Source: Alcaligenaceae bacterium
Lineage (GTDB): Bacteria; Pseudomonadota; Gammaproteobacteria; Burkholderiales; Burkholderiaceae_B
Direction of reading: 5' to 3'
DNA length: 9,991 nt
NCBI GenBank assembly: GCA_012512545.1
Contig: JAAZDZ010000159.1
Span: 1 to 9,991 of the forward strand
Shown: positions 6,806 to 9,991 of the stretch, one piece after another
Layout of the letters: every line of letters starts with the position of its first letter
Numbering within the stretch: position 1 is the first letter of the stretch
Program-made: the position numbers and the translations under genes
The notes under the pieces: generated by a model
The model's input: only the letters and a program-made list of their open reading frames with translations
Database searches by the model: none
What the model was told of the DNA's origin: nothing

Positions 6806-9715
6806 CTAGTATTGCGCAGCAGCTGGTGCCGCAGCCTGCCTCAGCAGCTGTTCCTGCTCTTCGCGGAAGCGGGCGTTCTCGCGCTGCCAGTCAGATAATT
6901 GCGTAACCGCACTCACCTGCACTGCCGTGACTTTATATTCGGGGCAATTGGTGGCCCAATCTGAATTGTCAGTGGTAATGACGTTGGCGCCGGACTCAGG
7001 GAAATGAAACGTTGTATAGACCACGCCCGGCTGCATGCGCTCGCTTACTTGAGCGCGCATCACCGTGGTGCCCGCACGGCTTTCAATGCTGACCCAGTCG
7101 CCGTCTCGAATGCCACGGTCTTCAGCATCGAACGGGTGGATATCCAGAAGATCTTCCGGGTGCCAGATATTGTTTTCGGTGCGGCGCGTCTGGGCGCCGA
7201 CGTTGTATTGAGTCAGGATGCGCCCGGTGGTGAGCAACAGGGGAAAGCGCTGTGTGACCTTTTCTTCGCTGGGCACGTACTGCGTAATGAGAAAACGCCC
7301 CTTGCCGCGCACAAAACCATTGGCATGCATGGTTTCCAGGCCCGCTTCGGGGGTTTCTTCATTGCACGGCCACTGCACGCTGCCCAGCCGGTCGATTTTC
7401 TGGAACGACACGCCGCGGAAGGTGGGGGTCAGGGCAGCGATCTCGTCCATGATTTCGGCCGGGCCCGCATACTGCATGGGCAGACCCAGAGCGTTGGCCA
7501 GCAACTGCGTGACTTCCCAGTCGGCATAGCCTGACAAGGGCGCCATGGCCCGCCGCACCCGCGACACCCGCCGTTCGGCATTGGTGAATGTGCCGTCCTT
7601 TTCCAGAAAAGAGGCACCCGGCAGGAACACATGGGCATAGCGCGCCGTTTCGTTCAGAAAGATATCCTGAACGATGATGCATTCCATGGCCATCAGCGCC
7701 TGAGCCACGTGCTGGGAGTTCGGGTCGGACTGCACAAGATCCTCGCCCTGGCAGTACAGGCCGCGAAAGCTGCCCGCAATGGCGGCATCAAACATATTGG
7801 GCAGACGCAGCCCCGGCTCGGGGTCGAGCGTCACGCCCCAGGCGCGCTCGAATTCACCGCGCACCGTGCTGTCGGAAACATGGCGATAACCTGGCAGTTC
7901 GTGAGGGAAAGAGCCCATGTCGCAGGAACCCTGCACATTGTTCTGGCCTCGCAGAGGATTGACGCCTACGCCCTCGCGGCCGATGTTGCCCGTCAGCATC
8001 GCCAGGTTGGCAATCGCCATCACAGCGGTGGAGCCCTGAGCGTGTTCAGTGACGCCCAGGCCGTAATAGATGGCGGCATTGGGACGCCCCGCAGCGATAT
8101 CGGCCGCCGTGCCGCGGCTGCTGCCCGTGGCATACAGGCGGGCCGCCGCGCGCAGCCCGGACGCAGGCACGCCAGAGACTTCGGCCATGGCTTCGGGCGA
8201 ATTTTCCCGTTTGCGAATGAATTCCAGCCAGTCTGAGAAACTGCGGTCATCGCAACGACTGGCGATAAAGGCTTCATCAGCCAGATTTTCTGTAACGATG
8301 ACATGCGCCAAGGCATTCAATACCGCTACATTGGTGCCCGGGCGCAGCTTGAGGTGGTGATCGGCGCGAATGTGAGGCGACTTCACCAGTTCAATGCTGC
8401 GCGGGTCGATCACAATCAGCTTGGCGCCTTCCCGCAGACGGCGCTTCATACGCGAGCCGAAAACCGGGTGGGCATCCGTGGGGTTGGCCCCCATTACCAG
8501 CACCACATCCGATTTTTCAATGGATTTGAACGTCTGCGTGCCCGCCGATGTCCCGAAAGCCTGACCCAGGCCATAGCCGGTCGGTGAATGGCAGACCCTT
8601 GCGCATGTATCTACATTGTTATTACCAAAGGCAGCCCGCACAAGCTTCTGCACCAGATAGGTTTCTTCGTTGGTGCAGCGCGAAGAGGTAATGCCGCCCA
8701 CCGCACCCACACCATGGCGGGCCTGAATGCGCCGGATTTCCGCAGCGGCGTATGCAATCGCCTCTTCCCAGCTGACTTCCTGCCAGGGATCGTGAATGGA
8801 TTGGCGGATCATGGGCGTGGTGATGCGGTCTTTATGGGTGGCGTAGCCCCAGGCGAAGCGGCCCTTTACGCAGGAGTGCCCCTCGTTCGCCTTGCCGTCC
8901 TTCCAGGGCACCATGCGCACGACCTGTTCGCCCTTCATTTCGGCCTTGAAACCGCAGCCTACGCCACAGTATGCGCAGGTGGTCAAAACCGCATGTTCAG
9001 GCAGCCCCATCTCAATAACGGTTTTTTCCTGCAAGCTGGAGGTGGGACACGCCTGCACGCAGGCGCCGCAGGAAACGCAATCGCTTTCCAGAAAAGAGCC
9101 GCCCTGGCCTGCCGCCACGCGCGCCTCAAACCCTTTACCGGAAATCGTCAGGGCGAAAGTACCCTGAATTTCTTCGCAGGCCCGCACACACCGATTGCAA
9201 ACAATGCACTTGGAAGGGTCGTAAGTGAAGTAAGGGTTGGATTCGTCTGCAGCATCCTGCAGGTGGTTGGCGCCCTCCTGCCCGTAGCGCACATTGCGCA
9301 GGCCCACCACACCGGCCATGTCCTGCAGTTCGCAATCGCCATTGGCCGGGCAGGTCAGGCAATCGAGCGGGTGATCGGAAATATAAAGCTCCATAACACC
9401 GCGGCGCAGCTCGCGCAGCCTGGTGGTTTCCGTGCGAACCACCAGGTCGGCCTCGGCAGGCGTCGTACAGGACGCCGGATAGCCGCGCCGCCCATCCACT
9501 TCCACCAGGCACAGTCGACAGGAGCCGAAAGGCTCAAGACTGTCGGTGGCGCAAAGTTTGGGAATATTGACACCCGCTTCGGCCGCCGCACGCATCAGCG
9601 ATGTGCCTTCCGGCACCGAAACCGGGACGCCATCAATGGTGAGAGTGACCCGGGTTTCCGATAAGCGTGCCGGAGTGCCGAAGTCGCGTTCTCGTGTAAT
9701 GACCGTTTCCAGCAT
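6806..9715 (-). CDS. fdsA: NAD-dependent formate dehydrogenase alpha subunit (molybdopterin enzyme)
   Basis: Catalytic subunit (969 aa) of the soluble formate dehydrogenase, oxidising formate to CO2 at a bis-MGD molybdenum site. In order: an N-terminal [2Fe-2S] ferredoxin domain with C55, C66, C69 and C83; a His-Cys3 [4Fe-4S] site (H115, C119, C122, C128); two [4Fe-4S] clusters (C170/173/176/180 and C213/216/219/223); then the Mo-domain [4Fe-4S] (C247, C250, C254, C282). The likely Mo ligand is C375 in ARVCHSPTG, where E. coli FdhF has selenocysteine; H376 and the later LRGQNNVQG segment (588-596) are conserved. The dinucleotide-binding domain fills about residues 825-935. No twin-arginine signal is present, so it is cytoplasmic. 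The ATG at 9713-9715 has AAGGAG seven bases upstream and follows fdsB by 14 bases. All expected cofactor ligands are intact. Confidence 0.97.
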   Translation of the reverse strand: MLETVITRERDFGTPARLSETRVTLTIDGVPVSVPEGTSLMRAAAEAGVNIPKLCATDSLEPFGSCRLCLVEVDGRRGYPASCTTPAEADLVVRTETTRLRELRRGVMELYISDHPLDCLTCPANGDCELQDMAGVVGLRNVRYGQEGANHLQDAADESNPYFTYDPSKCIVCNRCVRACEEIQGTFALTISGKGFEARVAAGQGGSFLESDCVSCGACVQACPTSSLQEKTVIEMGLPEHAVLTTCAYCGVGCGFKAEMKGEQVVRMVPWKDGKANEGHSCVKGRFAWGYATHKDRITTPMIRQSIHDPWQEVSWEEAIAYAAAEIRRIQARHGVGAVGGITSSRCTNEETYLVQKLVRAAFGNNNVDTCARVCHSPTGYGLGQAFGTSAGTQTFKSIEKSDVVLVMGANPTDAHPVFGSRMKRRLREGAKLIVIDPRSIELVKSPHIRADHHLKLRPGTNVAVLNALAHVIVTENLADEAFIASRCDDRSFSDWLEFIRKRENSPEAMAEVSGVPASGLRAAARLYATGSSRGTAADIAAGRPNAAIYYGLGVTEHAQGSTAVMAIANLAMLTGNIGREGVGVNPLRGQNNVQGSCDMGSFPHELPGYRHVSDSTVRGEFERAWGVTLDPEPGLRLPNMFDAAIAGSFRGLYCQGEDLVQSDPNSQHVAQALMAMECIIVQDIFLNETARYAHVFLPGASFLEKDGTFTNAERRVSRVRRAMAPLSGYADWEVTQLLANALGLPMQYAGPAEIMDEIAALTPTFRGVSFQKIDRLGSVQWPCNEETPEAGLETMHANGFVRGKGRFLITQYVPSEEKVTQRFPLLLTTGRILTQYNVGAQTRRTENNIWHPEDLLDIHPFDAEDRGIRDGDWVSIESRAGTTVMRAQVSERMQPGVVYTTFHFPESGANVITTDNSDWATNCPEYKVTAVQVSAVTQLSDWQRENARFREEQEQLLRQAAAPAAAQY

Positions 9716-9729
9716 GGTGGCTCCTTGCT

Positions 9730-9991
9730 TCAGACTGTGGGCGCAGCGAGAGATTCGGGGGCGATGCCGAAGTCTTCAGGGAAGTGTTCGAGCGCAGACA
9801 GCACCGGATACGGCGTCATGCCGCCCAATGCGCATAACGACCCGCCCATCATGGTGTCGCAGAGATCGCGCAGCAAGGCAAGATGCTGCGCCCGCTCCTG
9901 GCCGCCTGTGGCGATTTTGTCCAGGGTTTCCACGCCCCGCACCGAACCGATGCGGCAGGGCGTGCACTTGCCGCAGGATTCTATGGCGCAG
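9730..9991 (-). CDS. fdsB: NAD-dependent formate dehydrogenase beta subunit (3' end only)
   Basis: Only the last 86 complete codons are in the window. The fragment begins CAIESCGKCTPCRIG, the [4Fe-4S] signature of the NuoF/51-kDa family of NADH-oxidising subunits, with the fourth ligand in GGSLCALGG 41 residues after the third cysteine of the motif. Members of this family bind FMN and NAD(H) upstream of this region. Position directly before fdsA identifies it as FdsB, which takes electrons from FdsA and reduces NAD+. The stop at 9730-9732 is 14 bases before fdsA, consistent with one operon. The upstream flavin and NAD motifs, fdsG and the operon promoter lie beyond the window edge. Confidence 0.92.
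   Translation of the reverse strand, partial: CAIESCGKCTPCRIGSVRGVETLDKIATGGQERAQHLALLRDLCDTMMGGSLCALGGMTPYPVLSALEHFPEDFGIAPESLAAPTV

Noticed and set aside
8588..9664. A 358-codon open frame on the plus strand opposite fdsA
   Set aside because: It is fully antisense to the well-supported fdsA gene, shows no recognisable domain, and has the composition expected of a shadow of high-G+C codon use.

Overview
This is a bacterial chromosomal window of about 57-58% G+C by eye. It carries four transcription blocks. Gene content suggests a betaproteobacterium of the Burkholderiales, most likely Alcaligenaceae-like: a soluble NAD-linked formate dehydrogenase of the Fds type, an ahpC-ahpF pair, and a LysR regulator divergent from an acetyl-CoA hydrolase/transferase-family CoA-transferase. 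The taxonomic call is inference from gene content only. Nearly all genes lie on the minus strand; only the LysR gene is on the plus strand.

Left part (1-2707). The first ~40 bases hold a possible 5' end of a minus-strand gene with a good ribosome binding site. Next is a rho-independent terminator and a complete CoA-transferase gene (minus). It is divergent from a LysR-type regulator (plus, TTG start), and their shared intergenic region has AT-rich dyads. The simplest reading is that the regulator controls the CoA-transferase. A strong 13-bp hairpin separates the LysR gene from the next block, which converges on it.

Middle part (2744-5142). This is an alkyl hydroperoxide reductase unit on the minus strand, ahpC then ahpF. 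ahpC (187 aa) is intact and has both catalytic cysteines. It is preceded by a recognisable -10 element and a 37-bp site that matches the OxyR four-element consensus at 12 of 16 positions. ahpF is broken in this sequence: one G is missing from a G run (plus-strand CCCC at 3672-3675), which disrupts the FAD-binding GGGPAG loop and splits the protein in two. Two stem-loops sit between ahpC and ahpF.

Right part (5255-9991). This is the 3' end of a formate dehydrogenase operon on the minus strand: fdsB (3' end only, cut by the window edge), fdsA, fdsD, then a CynX/NimT-type major facilitator transporter 27 bases downstream. FdsB would pass electrons to NAD+, FdsA holds the Mo/bis-MGD site and an iron-sulfur relay, and FdsD is the small delta subunit. 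The fdsC gene usual in fdsGBACD operons is absent between fdsA and fdsD. A hairpin with a short T tract closes the block.

No tRNA, rRNA, CRISPR array, insertion sequence or phage gene was seen. I found no evidence for a previously undescribed system. The most notable points are the ahpF frameshift, the missing fdsC with a transporter appended, and the OxyR-like site.
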